The notes beneath the pieces were generated by a model. That model was given only the letters and a program-made list of their open reading frames with translations, made no database searches and was not told the origin of the DNA. This document shows positions 14,113 to 21,551 of a stretch of 34,977 nt of DNA, piece after piece; the first letter of the stretch is position 1; every line of letters starts with the position of its first letter. Origin of the DNA: a virus; the IMG/VR virus record IMGVR_UViG_3300008107_000325, positions 1 to 34,977 of that record. One strand, given 5' to 3'. The position numbers were made by a program, and so were the translations under genes.

Positions 14113-15123
14113 ATGATTAATTTTTCAATCACAAATCCTAACGGCCACGTTTTAAATAAAACAATATCTAACAATGATTTATTATTAAGTTTTGGTGGTG
14201 GTAATTTTGATATATCATACGGAGATAACGAAGATCTTGGATATGGATCTTTTACATTTATAGCAGATGAAGATTTTATAGCATGGGTTGAGTTATGGGG
14301 TGCTGACGGTGCAGCATATGGTGTAGATAAAATGAAAGATGCTTCAGGAATCGGTGGGTATACAAAATCATTAGTTAATTTTAAAAAAGATATACACTAT
14401 ACAATAACTGCTGGACAAGCAGGATACTTTAGAAATAAAAATACTCACGGTGGTGGAGGATCTGGATATATGATGGGTGGACAAGGTGGAGGACTAAGTG
14501 GTTTATTTATAAATACAGAATATTATGGAAAAAATGAATGGACAGATGATAACTGTCCAGTAATAAGAGAAAATGTTTTATTGATTGCAGGAGGTGGTGG
14601 AGGTAAAGGTGGTGGAAATGATGTTAAAAAATCAAAGGCTGGAAACGGTGGTGGTTGGGTAGGAACAGGAGCAAACAATTCATCTCCATCTACTCAAGAT
14701 ATTGAAAATAGTTCTTTAATTGGATCAAATGGCTTAAATTCTGGAAACAATGGTGGAGGTGGTGGAGGCTGGGTAGGTGGAAAATCAAATACAGATTTTA
14801 GAGTAAAAGATGTAGGAGGAAGTGGTGGATCTGGACACATAGTTCATAAAGAAGAATATGGAGAACAGCCAAACAATAATTTGAACGATCATATAATTGC
14901 GGGTATAACAAAATTTGGAGACTTTAGTAGACAAGACATATATAAGAAAGCAATAGATAAATCAAAATTTAGCATTGTAAGTGGATCTAGAGATGCTGTA
15001 AAAAATATGTATAAAAATATTTATATGCCCCAGCATGGAAGATTTATAATTCAACTATCTAATGAAGATTTTGATGATACCTACTACTTGCGTGAAATTA
15101 ATCCACATGATATACTAGGTTAA
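14113..15123 (+). CDS. Glycine-rich protein, divergent type B'
   Basis: 336 residues with RBS AGGAG at 14104-14108. It keeps the type B plan: a short head (NGHVLNKTISNNDLLLSFGG), GYGSFTFIADEDFIAWVELW, GADGA, NFKKDIHYTITAGQAGYFRN, THGGGGSGYMMGGQGGGLSG, NVLLIAGGGGGKGGG, and a final GRFIIQLSNEDF strand. Unlike its four upstream relatives it has few His, shorter Gly tracts and more Lys/Asp/Asn, with a longer ordinary C-terminal part (about residues 255-336). It may be an older copy or a capping subunit. It is the last Gly-rich gene before the halogenase trio. Confidence 0.7.
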   Translation: MINFSITNPNGHVLNKTISNNDLLLSFGGGNFDISYGDNEDLGYGSFTFIADEDFIAWVELWGADGAAYGVDKMKDASGIGGYTKSLVNFKKDIHYTITAGQAGYFRNKNTHGGGGSGYMMGGQGGGLSGLFINTEYYGKNEWTDDNCPVIRENVLLIAGGGGGKGGGNDVKKSKAGNGGGWVGTGANNSSPSTQDIENSSLIGSNGLNSGNNGGGGGGWVGGKSNTDFRVKDVGGSGGSGHIVHKEEYGEQPNNNLNDHIIAGITKFGDFSRQDIYKKAIDKSKFSIVSGSRDAVKNMYKNIYMPQHGRFIIQLSNEDFDDTYYLREINPHDILG

Positions 15124-15143
15124 CACATAAGAAAAGAGATTTC

Positions 15144-16784
15144 ATGAAGGTAAAAAAGATAGTTATAGTTGGTGGCGGATCTGCTGGATGGATGACAGCG
15201 GCTACCCTTATAAGAAAATTTCCAAATCACAACATTAGCCTTATTGAGCCCTCAGATATTAAAACAGTAGGGGTAGGCGAAAGCACACTAGGTGGAATTC
15301 GTAGATGGACTAGATTTATCGGATTAGATGAAAAAGATTTTTTTCCAGCAACAGACGCTTCATTAAAACTAAGTATTAAATTTACAGATTTTTATAAAAA
15401 AGACGATGGAGGATTTCATTATCCATTTGGAAAGCCATTACTTGATGGACCAGGAACTCCATCATTTAATCACTGGCATTTTAAAAAATTCTTTTATCCA
15501 GAAACAACAAAAGAAGATTTTGTTAGATGCTTGTTTCCAGCAGCAGCATTATTTGAAAACAATAGATTTAATTTAAATTATTTTAAAGACTTTGACAACT
15601 TTAACCCTGGAAATGATGTTGCTTATCATTTTGATGCAGACAAGTTTGGGTATTGGCTAAAAGAAAATTACTGTAAGCCAAAAGGTGTAATGCACATAGA
15701 AGGAAAAGTTGTAGATATAAAAACTAATGAGGATGGCATTGACTATCTAACATTAGACAATGGAAATAATATTACTGCAGATCTATTTGTAGACTGCACA
15801 GGATTCAAGAGCCTACTACTTGCTGGTGCACTAGAGGAACCATTTGACTCTATGGCAGAAATGCTACCAAACAATAGAGCCTGGGCAACAAGAATTCCTT
15901 ATAGAAACAAAGATAAAGAATTAGAAGGCTTTACTAACTCAACAGCAATTGAAAACGGATGGTGTTGGAACATACCTTCATGGGAAAGATTGGGTGCTGG
16001 CTATGTTTATTCAGATAAATTTGCTACACCAGAAGAAGCATTAGAGCAATTTAAAAATTACTTGATGTCTGACAAAATGGTTATACCAAGAACAAAAGAA
16101 GAAATTGATTCCTTAGAATTTAGAGATATTAAATTCCGTGTAGGAATACATAATAGAACATTTGTTAAAAACGTAGTAGCAATAGGACTATCAGCAGGAT
16201 TTATTGAACCATTAGAAAGCAACGGCTTGTATACTGTTCACGAATTCTTGTTTAAACTTATTGACACTCTTGATCGTGGAAACGAAATATCTGAATTTGA
16301 TAGAGATATGTATAACGCAAGTACTCAAGTTATGTTTAGAGGATTTGCAAAGTTTGTTGCCTTACACTACGCATTAAGCCACAGAGACGATACTGAATAC
16401 TGGAAGGCTATAAACAGAAAGCATTTTGCTGATAAAGCAGACGAAATGACAAGCCCATACATAGATAAGTCATCTTCATTTTATGATATGTCAATTAGAT
16501 ACCTAGATGGATGGGGTCATCCTATAGGAAATGCTGGAATTACATATATAGCAACAGGTATGAACGTAAACATGGTTAATGAGCAAAGAGCAATTCAGGT
16601 TCAATATGAAGAGCCAGATCTTAGCATATTAGAAAAAACTAACGAATATTGCAGGTTGTGGGAAGAAAGAAAGGCTAAATGGCAAAGAAATGCCATGAAT
16701 TCTCCATTATTATCAGAATACCTATATCACACCTTCTATAAAAAAGATGAAGATACCAATAAAGAAGATATGATACAATTTTAA
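15144..16784 (+). CDS. Flavin-dependent tryptophan halogenase-like protein
   Basis: 546 residues, close to the usual length of the PrnA/RebH family, which uses FADH2, O2 and halide to form hypohalous acid and halogenate tryptophan or other aromatic rings. Diagnostic motifs are all present: FAD-binding GGGSAGW (10-16), VGVGEST (42-48), the active-site Lys in DASLKLSIKF (Lys75, likely equivalent of PrnA Lys79), WCWNIP (273-278; the WxWxIP hallmark), and EPLESNGL (Glu358, Ser359; cf. PrnA Glu346/Ser347). The flavin reductase it would need is not in the window. Related genes occur in the tail-fibre regions of some cyanophages. The substrate is unknown: free Trp, a virion protein or a cell-surface group are all possible. 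Two genes follow at 12 and 8 bp spacing. Confidence 0.85.
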   Translation: MKVKKIVIVGGGSAGWMTAATLIRKFPNHNISLIEPSDIKTVGVGESTLGGIRRWTRFIGLDEKDFFPATDASLKLSIKFTDFYKKDDGGFHYPFGKPLLDGPGTPSFNHWHFKKFFYPETTKEDFVRCLFPAAALFENNRFNLNYFKDFDNFNPGNDVAYHFDADKFGYWLKENYCKPKGVMHIEGKVVDIKTNEDGIDYLTLDNGNNITADLFVDCTGFKSLLLAGALEEPFDSMAEMLPNNRAWATRIPYRNKDKELEGFTNSTAIENGWCWNIPSWERLGAGYVYSDKFATPEEALEQFKNYLMSDKMVIPRTKEEIDSLEFRDIKFRVGIHNRTFVKNVVAIGLSAGFIEPLESNGLYTVHEFLFKLIDTLDRGNEISEFDRDMYNASTQVMFRGFAKFVALHYALSHRDDTEYWKAINRKHFADKADEMTSPYIDKSSSFYDMSIRYLDGWGHPIGNAGITYIATGMNVNMVNEQRAIQVQYEEPDLSILEKTNEYCRLWEERKAKWQRNAMNSPLLSEYLYHTFYKKDEDTNKEDMIQF

Positions 16785-16796
16785 AAGGGAGTTAAC

Positions 16797-17309
16797 ATGA
16801 CTATTGAATTTAATCCAGGTGTAGAAAATACAGAAACACCTATTTATGCAACAGAAACTCAAATTGATCCACAATTAAGACATTTTGCAAAAGTTTATAA
16901 ATTAACAAATCAAGTAGTTAACTTTACAACATACAAAGAAGGAACAGATCTAAACGGTGGAATTCTTCCACAAGATTCAGATCACTTCTATTGGCTAGAA
17001 TTTACACAAACAATTAGAAACTTACAAAACTCTTCATTGGGCATTCCAACACAGTTAGAAATTAAAGCATATGTTAACGGAGAACCAATTGGAAATATGG
17101 ACGACTTTCAAGTAGGAGTTGTGTGGGAGCCTTCAATTAACAAATTCCTTCCTAAGGTTGAATTTGGAGATCTTTCAAGAGATATGTTCTACTTTGATCA
17201 TACAACATGGCAATGGAAAGTTCCTTTGTATGAAGGTGGCAAGGTTCAAGTTTGGAACCCAATGACACGAAATTACGAAGAATACACATTTTCACAACAA
17301 GTAGAATAA
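16797..17309 (+). CDS. Hypothetical protein in the halogenase trio
   Basis: 170 residues, good RBS (AAAAGGGAG, 16783-16791). No membrane segment or Cys. The N-terminal half is polar (QIDPQLRHFAKVYKLTNQVV); the C-terminal half is rich in aromatic residues: HFYWLEFTQTIRNL, VGVVWEPSINKF, FYFDHTTWQWKVPLYEGGKV and QVWNPMTRNYEEYTF. No family is recognised. Its position directly behind the halogenase suggests a partner or substrate, but that is only inference from spacing; a small virion protein is the alternative. Confidence 0.6.
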   Translation: MTIEFNPGVENTETPIYATETQIDPQLRHFAKVYKLTNQVVNFTTYKEGTDLNGGILPQDSDHFYWLEFTQTIRNLQNSSLGIPTQLEIKAYVNGEPIGNMDDFQVGVVWEPSINKFLPKVEFGDLSRDMFYFDHTTWQWKVPLYEGGKVQVWNPMTRNYEEYTFSQQVE

Positions 17310-17317
17310 AAAAAATA

Positions 17318-18040
17318 ATGCAAAAAATTGAATTTCAGCCTATGGCTAAAGGCTTAGAGTCATTTTTACCAGCACCAATTCCATCAAGAAATACAATTCC
17401 TAATTGGTATAAGAATGCACCATTATATGTTAATAATGAAAAAGATTTTGGCATGCATCCAAATCCAGTTGCCAGTGTAAGCAATAGCACACTTAAGGGT
17501 TGTGTTCCATTTTTAGATGCTTTAACTACAGGCTACATGGCAGTTTTATCATCAGACGTTGAATTTAAAAAGGTCAATGGAGAAATAACAGTTAGATGGT
17601 TACAGCCAATAATTAAAATAGTTGAAGGACACAATATAGATCAGACCTTTATGTTACCAACAGAACATAAAGAAGAAAAATATGCCTCTAAATGGTTATT
17701 TGACTGGCATATAAAAACACCACCTGGATATAGTTGTCTTTATACTCATCCATTAAATAGACATGATTTACCATTTAGAACTTTTACAGGGGTAGTAGAT
17801 ACTGATACATTTCCAGACTCAGTTCATTTTCCATTTCAAATATTAAACTTTGAAGGAGAGAGAACAATAGTTCCAGCAGGAACCCCGATATGTCAGATCT
17901 TTCCTTTTAAAAGAGATTCTTGGGAATCAGATATTTTAGAATTTGAGGAAGGCAAAAAACAAAAGGCGGTATTTAAAATTCTAAGTTTTATCAATAGGTC
18001 ATATAAACGTCAATTCTGGCATAAAAAGTCCTATAATTAG
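17318..18040 (+). CDS. Conserved phage protein, DUF6065-like
   Basis: The start is placed at the ATG at 17318, eight bases after the previous stop; longer readings in this frame would run back into the upstream gene. The 240-residue product has the pattern GLESFLPAPIPSRNTIPNWY near the N-terminus, a middle part with HIKTPPGYSCLYTHPLNRHD, FRTFTGVVDTDTFPDSVHFP, and then VPAGTPICQIFPFKRDSWES. These features remind me of a family of uncharacterised proteins in phages and bacteria (DUF6065 type; named from memory). The 'PAGTPICQIFPF' strand resembles a double-stranded beta-helix element. Biochemical role unknown; the operon context links it to the halogenase. Confidence 0.6.
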   Translation: MQKIEFQPMAKGLESFLPAPIPSRNTIPNWYKNAPLYVNNEKDFGMHPNPVASVSNSTLKGCVPFLDALTTGYMAVLSSDVEFKKVNGEITVRWLQPIIKIVEGHNIDQTFMLPTEHKEEKYASKWLFDWHIKTPPGYSCLYTHPLNRHDLPFRTFTGVVDTDTFPDSVHFPFQILNFEGERTIVPAGTPICQIFPFKRDSWESDILEFEEGKKQKAVFKILSFINRSYKRQFWHKKSYN

Positions 18041-18048
18041 ATTGTAAA

Positions 18049-18057
18049 TGGTATAAT
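18049..18057 (+). promoter_or_regulatory. Extended -10 promoter (TGGTATAAT) with standard header
   Basis: TGG plus TATAAT (18052-18057), no clear -35. The start codon at 18076 follows after exactly 18 bases that contain AAAGGTGAT. The same arrangement recurs at 19338 and 20277, so it is a repeated transcription and translation header rather than a chance match. Confidence 0.6.
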
Positions 18058-18075
18058 TAACAAAGGTGATAATAA

Positions 18076-18423
18076 ATGGCATTTCCCGCTACATATAACT
18101 TTAACTACTATAGAGGAGATACTTACTCCTTTTCAATTACCCCAAAAAATGCAAATGGGACATCCTTTGATCTAACTGGATACTCAGCAGTATTTAACAT
18201 AGCAACTGCTAGAGGAGTTTCTGGAGTCTTTGTCTCAACAGCAACAGCAACAGTCAACACCAACTCTGGAACAGTTGATTGTGCAATAAGTCCAACAGTT
18301 GGAAATGACTTAGGATTAACCGTATATCACTATGATGTGCAAATAACAAAAAATAACAAAACATATACTTTGGTAACAGGAACCATTAATGTGACTCAGG
18401 ACATCACTGGTGCAGGTGCATAA
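18076..18423 (+). CDS. Small fibre-module protein, duplicated pair, first gene copy 1
   Basis: 115 residues, beta-rich, with Shine-Dalgarno AAAGGTGAT. Anchors: NFNYYRGDTYSFSITPKNAN, FDLTGYSAVFNIATARG, VYHYDVQITKNNKTYTLVTG and INVTQD. The same anchors occur in 19365-19703 (YYKGDTFELLVQPKDSSG, LNLTGYSGLFTISTARG, YVYDIQVSSGS, NINVTQDISG). The Y(Y)xGD start and INVTQD end resemble small baseplate or fibre-attachment domains of siphophages (BppU N-terminal style); this is a tentative parallel. The stop overlaps the next ATG (TAATG). Confidence 0.65.
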   Translation: MAFPATYNFNYYRGDTYSFSITPKNANGTSFDLTGYSAVFNIATARGVSGVFVSTATATVNTNSGTVDCAISPTVGNDLGLTVYHYDVQITKNNKTYTLVTGTINVTQDITGAGA

Positions 18424-19340
18424 TGCCTGATGTAATTTTAGAAAACGAAGCAGTAACAATATTTGGACCACCAGATGTAATAACAATGTCAATTGAACGT
18501 GGGCCTCAAGGAATTAAAGGGGATCGTGGCAACGTTATATACAACGGAGCAACTGCACCATTATCTAACCCTGGTGCCTTTACAACACTTCCTCCAGTAT
18601 TAGGAGACCTTTATGTTCAAACAGGCGAGGGTAGTGCTGAATATGGAACTTTTTATATATATCAATTAGTAAGTGGAAGTCCTACATGGGTAATTAATAT
18701 TAGATTTGATGATTTAGTAGATCAATTTTTTATAGACAATCCAAATTATTTATTAGACTATGTAACTGACTTTGATGCAGAATCAACATATTTAAAAATT
18801 GTAGATGCCTCATCAAACTATCTATCAAAATCATCTGCTTCATCTACTTACTTAACTCAGTTAGATGCAACTTCTACATACCTTCCAATATTGGCAGCAG
18901 AAAGCCAATATCTACAAAAACAAGAGGCTTCAGCAACATTCTTGCTAGCAACAACAGCATCTATTGCCTATGTTGAATTAGTTGTAGGAAACTCTGCTTC
19001 AGCGGGGTATGTTAAAAAGAAACAACCTATTACAAGCATAAGTGCTACAACATATACAATAAATCCTAATAATATTGCTGGTGTTTTGCTATTTACAAGT
19101 TCAAGCAACGTTAGCGTTACTGTCCCACTAGATGCTTCTCCATTTACAAATACAGATTTAGATATTGGTCATAAAATAGATGCTATTCAAATGGGAGATG
19201 GACAAGTTACATTTACTGGAGCATCTGGAGTAAGCGTTGTTGGAAATCCTGGAAATAGAACCAATGGACAATATTCTCAGGTTTCTCTTATAAAAGTCGG
19301 ATCAAATTCATGGGTGCTTTATGGAAATACTGCAGCGTGA
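18423..19340 (+). CDS. Tail fibre protein with short collagen-like element, copy 1
   Basis: 305 residues. The N-terminus (VTIFGPPDVITMSIERGPQG) runs into a short G-x-y stretch (GPQGIKGDRGN), followed by a domain with APLSNPGAFTTLPPVLGDLY and YGTFYIYQLVSGSPTWVINI. A shaft of YL repeats comes next (DAESTYLKIVDASSNYLSKS, SASSTYLTQLDATSTYLPIL), typical of trimeric coiled or beta fibres, and the C-terminal ~110 residues form a head (TYTINPNNIAGVLLFTSSS ... SQVSLIKVGSNSWVLYGNTA), a common phage fibre end domain. The first ~115 residues match the 19706 protein; shaft and head differ. Confidence 0.75.
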   Translation: MPDVILENEAVTIFGPPDVITMSIERGPQGIKGDRGNVIYNGATAPLSNPGAFTTLPPVLGDLYVQTGEGSAEYGTFYIYQLVSGSPTWVINIRFDDLVDQFFIDNPNYLLDYVTDFDAESTYLKIVDASSNYLSKSSASSTYLTQLDATSTYLPILAAESQYLQKQEASATFLLATTASIAYVELVVGNSASAGYVKKKQPITSISATTYTINPNNIAGVLLFTSSSNVSVTVPLDASPFTNTDLDIGHKIDAIQMGDGQVTFTGASGVSVVGNPGNRTNGQYSQVSLIKVGSNSWVLYGNTAA

Positions 19341-19346
19341 TACAAT
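19338..19346 (+). promoter_or_regulatory. Extended -10 promoter (TGATACAAT) with standard header
   Basis: The TGA of this element is the stop codon of the previous gene; TACAAT is at 19341-19346. Eighteen bases then lead to the ATG at 19365, with AAAAGGGTGAT as ribosome site, the same geometry as at 18049 and 20277. Confidence 0.55.
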
Positions 19347-19364
19347 TAAAAGGGTGATTAAATA

Positions 19365-19703
19365 ATGCCATTTCCAGTTAGTTACGATATAAGTTATTAC
19401 AAGGGTGACACCTTTGAACTTCTCGTTCAACCAAAAGATTCTTCAGGAACTGCCTTAAACCTTACAGGTTACTCAGGACTATTTACAATATCAACAGCAA
19501 GAGGAGACTCTGGAATTGTTGTTGGAAACGGATCTGCTTCAATAGTTAGTGGATCAAATGTATTTTGCACAATTCCATCTACAACAGGATCAGCATTCTT
19601 GGCAAGTTCTTATGTTTACGATATCCAGGTATCAAGTGGATCAATAGTATATACACTTCTTACTGGAAATATTAATGTTACACAAGATATTAGCGGGAGT
19701 TAA
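19365..19703 (+). CDS. Small fibre-module protein, duplicated pair, first gene copy 2
   Basis: 112 residues, clear paralogue of 18076-18423 over its whole length, including the YY.GDT start, the LTGYSGLFTISTARGDSGI core and the INVTQDISG end. Loops have drifted (VVGNGSASIVSGSNVFCTI against the Thr/Asn-rich loop of copy 1). Preceded by its own header; the second gene of the pair starts three bases after its stop. Confidence 0.65.
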   Translation: MPFPVSYDISYYKGDTFELLVQPKDSSGTALNLTGYSGLFTISTARGDSGIVVGNGSASIVSGSNVFCTIPSTTGSAFLASSYVYDIQVSSGSIVYTLLTGNINVTQDISGS

Positions 19704-19705
19704 TA

Positions 19706-20284
19706 ATGGCAATTAATCTTGTTGTTCAGGATGACAATTTAACAGTATACGGACCACCTCAAACAATAGAACTAGCGTTAGATATTGGACCAAAAGGTGA
19801 TAAAGGAAGCAAGATATATACTGGCCCAGGAGATCCAAATGTTAACTCTGGTCTATTTATAAATGATCCAGCATCTATATCAGATATATTTATTAGAAAT
19901 GATCTAGGAGCAGATTACGGAGTTCTATATCAATACGTATCGGTTCCTGGTGGAAATGAATGGCAAACAGTATTAAGGTTTCAACCAATAACCTATAATG
20001 AAATACTATCTACAACATTTACATCTGGATCGGCATCATTTTTGATACCGTTAACATCTTTATATGAAAATGCTCCAGCAAACTTAACTTCAGATGATAT
20101 AGCGGTTCAGTTAACACCAAACCACTCTTCTCCAGCAGCACTAACAGTAACAGGAAAATCCATACTTACAGCAGGATCTAGCAGATCACTACAAGTTTCA
20201 TTAATGGGAAAGTCATTACATCCAACACTTTCAGATCTATCTGGATCAGTATCTATAACTGTAAATCTATCAATAGTGGTATAA
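19706..20284 (+). CDS. Tail fibre protein with short collagen-like element, copy 2
   Basis: 192 residues. The N-terminal ~115 residues match the 18423 protein: NLTVYGPPQTIELALDIGPK, GDKGSKIYTGPGDPNVNSG, SDIFIRNDLGADYGVLYQYV and WQTVLRF. The C-terminal ~75 residues are unrelated to copy 1 (TFTSGSASFLIPLTSLYENA ... SRSLQVSLMGKS ... SVSITVNLSIVV) and resemble a small lectin-like or beta-sandwich head. A conserved attachment half joined to a different head is the usual pattern of fibre diversification by domain swapping. Confidence 0.7.
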   Translation: MAINLVVQDDNLTVYGPPQTIELALDIGPKGDKGSKIYTGPGDPNVNSGLFINDPASISDIFIRNDLGADYGVLYQYVSVPGGNEWQTVLRFQPITYNEILSTTFTSGSASFLIPLTSLYENAPANLTSDDIAVQLTPNHSSPAALTVTGKSILTAGSSRSLQVSLMGKSLHPTLSDLSGSVSITVNLSIVV

Positions 20285-20285
20285 T
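20277..20285 (+). promoter_or_regulatory. Extended -10 promoter (TGGTATAAT) with standard header
   Basis: TGG followed by TATAAT at 20280-20285, overlapping the end and stop of the previous gene. The start codon at 20304 lies 18 bases downstream, with AAAAGGTGAT between. No -35 similarity beyond chance. Confidence 0.55.
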
Positions 20286-20303
20286 TTTAAAAGGTGATAC
20301 AAG

Positions 20304-20852
20304 TTGGCTAATCAAGGTCAGTTATTAAGTCAAATTTCTGGATATGAAGAAACAGAGTTTGATACTTTAATACCTCAAATTAACACTACAGCAGATATAG
20401 TTGAGGCATTTAAACAATACCACTATGGATATGCAGATTTTAATGGAACCGTTAATCCATCACCAAATAGTATTCACTCACATTTATTGAATATTGATAC
20501 TAGACTTACCACTCAAGAAAACACTCCAACAGGTGGAGGTATAGTTCAAAACGATATTCCTCACTTAGTTATACGAACTGATAATTCAAAAACTACAGTT
20601 CCTGAAGGATATATATGGCTAGATCATAATGGAGAAACTCAAAATTTACAAAGTGCAGGGGTAGTAACTCTTTCATCAAATGAGCCATCAGCACCAACAC
20701 ACGGACAAGTTTGGGTAGATAGAGACTACGATTTAACTTCATTTAATGCTTCTTTATACGCAACTCAATCAGCATTTGATATACTAGAGAATACAGTAAC
20801 ACAACTTTCCATAAGGCTAGACGGCGTAGAAGCCCTAGCACTTGGACTATAG
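20304..20852 (+). CDS. Tail fibre protein with W-modules
   Basis: TTG start, chosen because it keeps the 18-base header spacing and gives the product a natural MANQGQLL beginning. The 182-residue protein has an N-terminal helical part (YEETEFDTLIPQINTTADIV, EAFKQYHYGYADF), the fibre element SIHSHLLNIDTRLTTQEN, two W-modules (VPEGYIWLDHNGETQNLQSA and PTHGQVWVDRDYD), and a C-terminal helix with heptad character (LENTVTQLSIRLDGVEALAL), likely a trimerisation segment. It stands before a member of the 110-residue family, as W-module genes do elsewhere here. Confidence 0.65.
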   Translation: MANQGQLLSQISGYEETEFDTLIPQINTTADIVEAFKQYHYGYADFNGTVNPSPNSIHSHLLNIDTRLTTQENTPTGGGIVQNDIPHLVIRTDNSKTTVPEGYIWLDHNGETQNLQSAGVVTLSSNEPSAPTHGQVWVDRDYDLTSFNASLYATQSAFDILENTVTQLSIRLDGVEALALGL

Positions 20853-20860
20853 GAGAAAAA

Positions 20861-21166
20861 ATGGCAAATCTATTCAAAGCATTATCTAGAGCAGCAGCAA
20901 CAACAAGTGCTAGTTCAGTTTACGTTGTTCCAGCAGCAACAACAACTTTAATTAATAATGTTGTAGTTGCAAATACTGCAAGTGCAGCAGCAACATATAG
21001 CATTTTATTTAACGATGTTGCAATTGCATTAAATGCTTCTGTTCCAGCAAATGACTCTGTTATTTTAGATATGAAACAAGTTCTTGCTACAGGTCAAAGT
21101 GTTAAAACATACGCTTCAGCAACAACAGTAAACTTTCACATATCTGGCCTAGAGATAACAGCATAA
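20861..21166 (+). CDS. Small beta-rich structural protein, 110-residue family, divergent copy
   Basis: 101 residues with SD AGGAG (20851-20855). It keeps the family frame: YVVPAATTTLINNVVVANTA, SAAATYSILFNDVAIAL, VPANDSVILDMKQVLATGQS and VKTYASATTVNFHISGLEIT. It is shorter and richer in Ala than the copies at 1431, 3105 and 4968. Instead of a Gly-rich gene, a holin-like gene with its own promoter follows. Confidence 0.65.
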   Translation: MANLFKALSRAAATTSASSVYVVPAATTTLINNVVVANTASAAATYSILFNDVAIALNASVPANDSVILDMKQVLATGQSVKTYASATTVNFHISGLEITA

Positions 21167-21169
21167 GGG

Positions 21170-21198
21170 TTGACACCACCACTTAAAGGGTGTACAAT
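21170..21198 (+). promoter_or_regulatory. Consensus promoter TTGACA-17-TACAAT for the holin-like gene
   Basis: TTGACA at 21170-21175, 17-base spacer, TACAAT at 21193-21198. This is one of the few promoters here with a full -35. The spacer contains a short inverted repeat, ACACC (21173-21177) and GGTGT (21189-21193), which could be a regulator site; five-base arms are weak evidence. Confidence 0.75.
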
Positions 21199-21228
21199 TG
21201 TATCCATGTTCTTAAAGGAGGACAATTA

Positions 21229-21474
21229 ATGGAATCATTACTAAATAAAAAAGTATTAGAGTCAGCACTCAATGCTTTTGTAATTGCACTTGTAACACAA
21301 TTTACTGCTTCAGGTGCAGATATCACTGCCCTAACTGGTGACGCATTAGGAACTATCCTAAACTCAGCAGTTTCAGCAGCAGCATGGGTAGTAATTCGTG
21401 CAGTTAATCCAAAAGATGCTAAATTTGGATTTGGTGCAAAACCAGAAGTGGCATCAAAAGCCAAAAAGAAATAA
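21229..21474 (+). CDS. Holin-like small membrane protein
   Basis: The ATG at 21229 follows AAAGGAGG (21214-21221) at a good distance. The 81-residue product has a first hydrophobic segment (ALNAFVIALVTQFTASG, residues ~13-30), a short polar turn, a second apolar segment (ILNSAVSAAAWVVIRAV, ~43-59) and a strongly basic C-terminus (KPEVASKAKKK). Size, two possible membrane helices and charged tail fit phage holins, which permeabilise the inner membrane to time lysis. It forms a single-gene unit between a consensus promoter and a strong terminator. The likely wall enzyme is coded apart, on the minus strand at 25050-25559. An alternative is a small membrane-bound virion protein. Confidence 0.65.
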   Translation: MESLLNKKVLESALNAFVIALVTQFTASGADITALTGDALGTILNSAVSAAAWVVIRAVNPKDAKFGFGAKPEVASKAKKK

Positions 21475-21489
21475 TTAATACTGAAAATA

Positions 21490-21521
21490 GGGGGGGTCTA
21501 TAAAAGATCTCCCCTTTTTTT
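21490..21521 (+). terminator. Intrinsic terminator after the holin-like gene
   Basis: A G-run (21490-21496) plus TCT pairs with AGATCTCCCC (21505-21514), leaving a short ATAAA loop and one bulged T, and is followed by seven T (21515-21521). This is the clearest rho-independent terminator in the window. Confidence 0.85.
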
Positions 21522-21526
21522 GTTCA

Positions 21527-21535
21527 TGATATAAT
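21527..21535 (+). promoter_or_regulatory. Extended -10 promoter (TGATATAAT) after the terminator
   Basis: TGA plus TATAAT at 21530-21535, starting six bases after the terminator T-run, without a recognisable -35. The start codon at 21552 is 16 bases downstream, with AAAAGAGGAT as ribosome site. It restarts transcription for the tail genes 21552-23902. Confidence 0.65.
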
Positions 21536-21551
21536 TTTAAAAGAGGATAGT

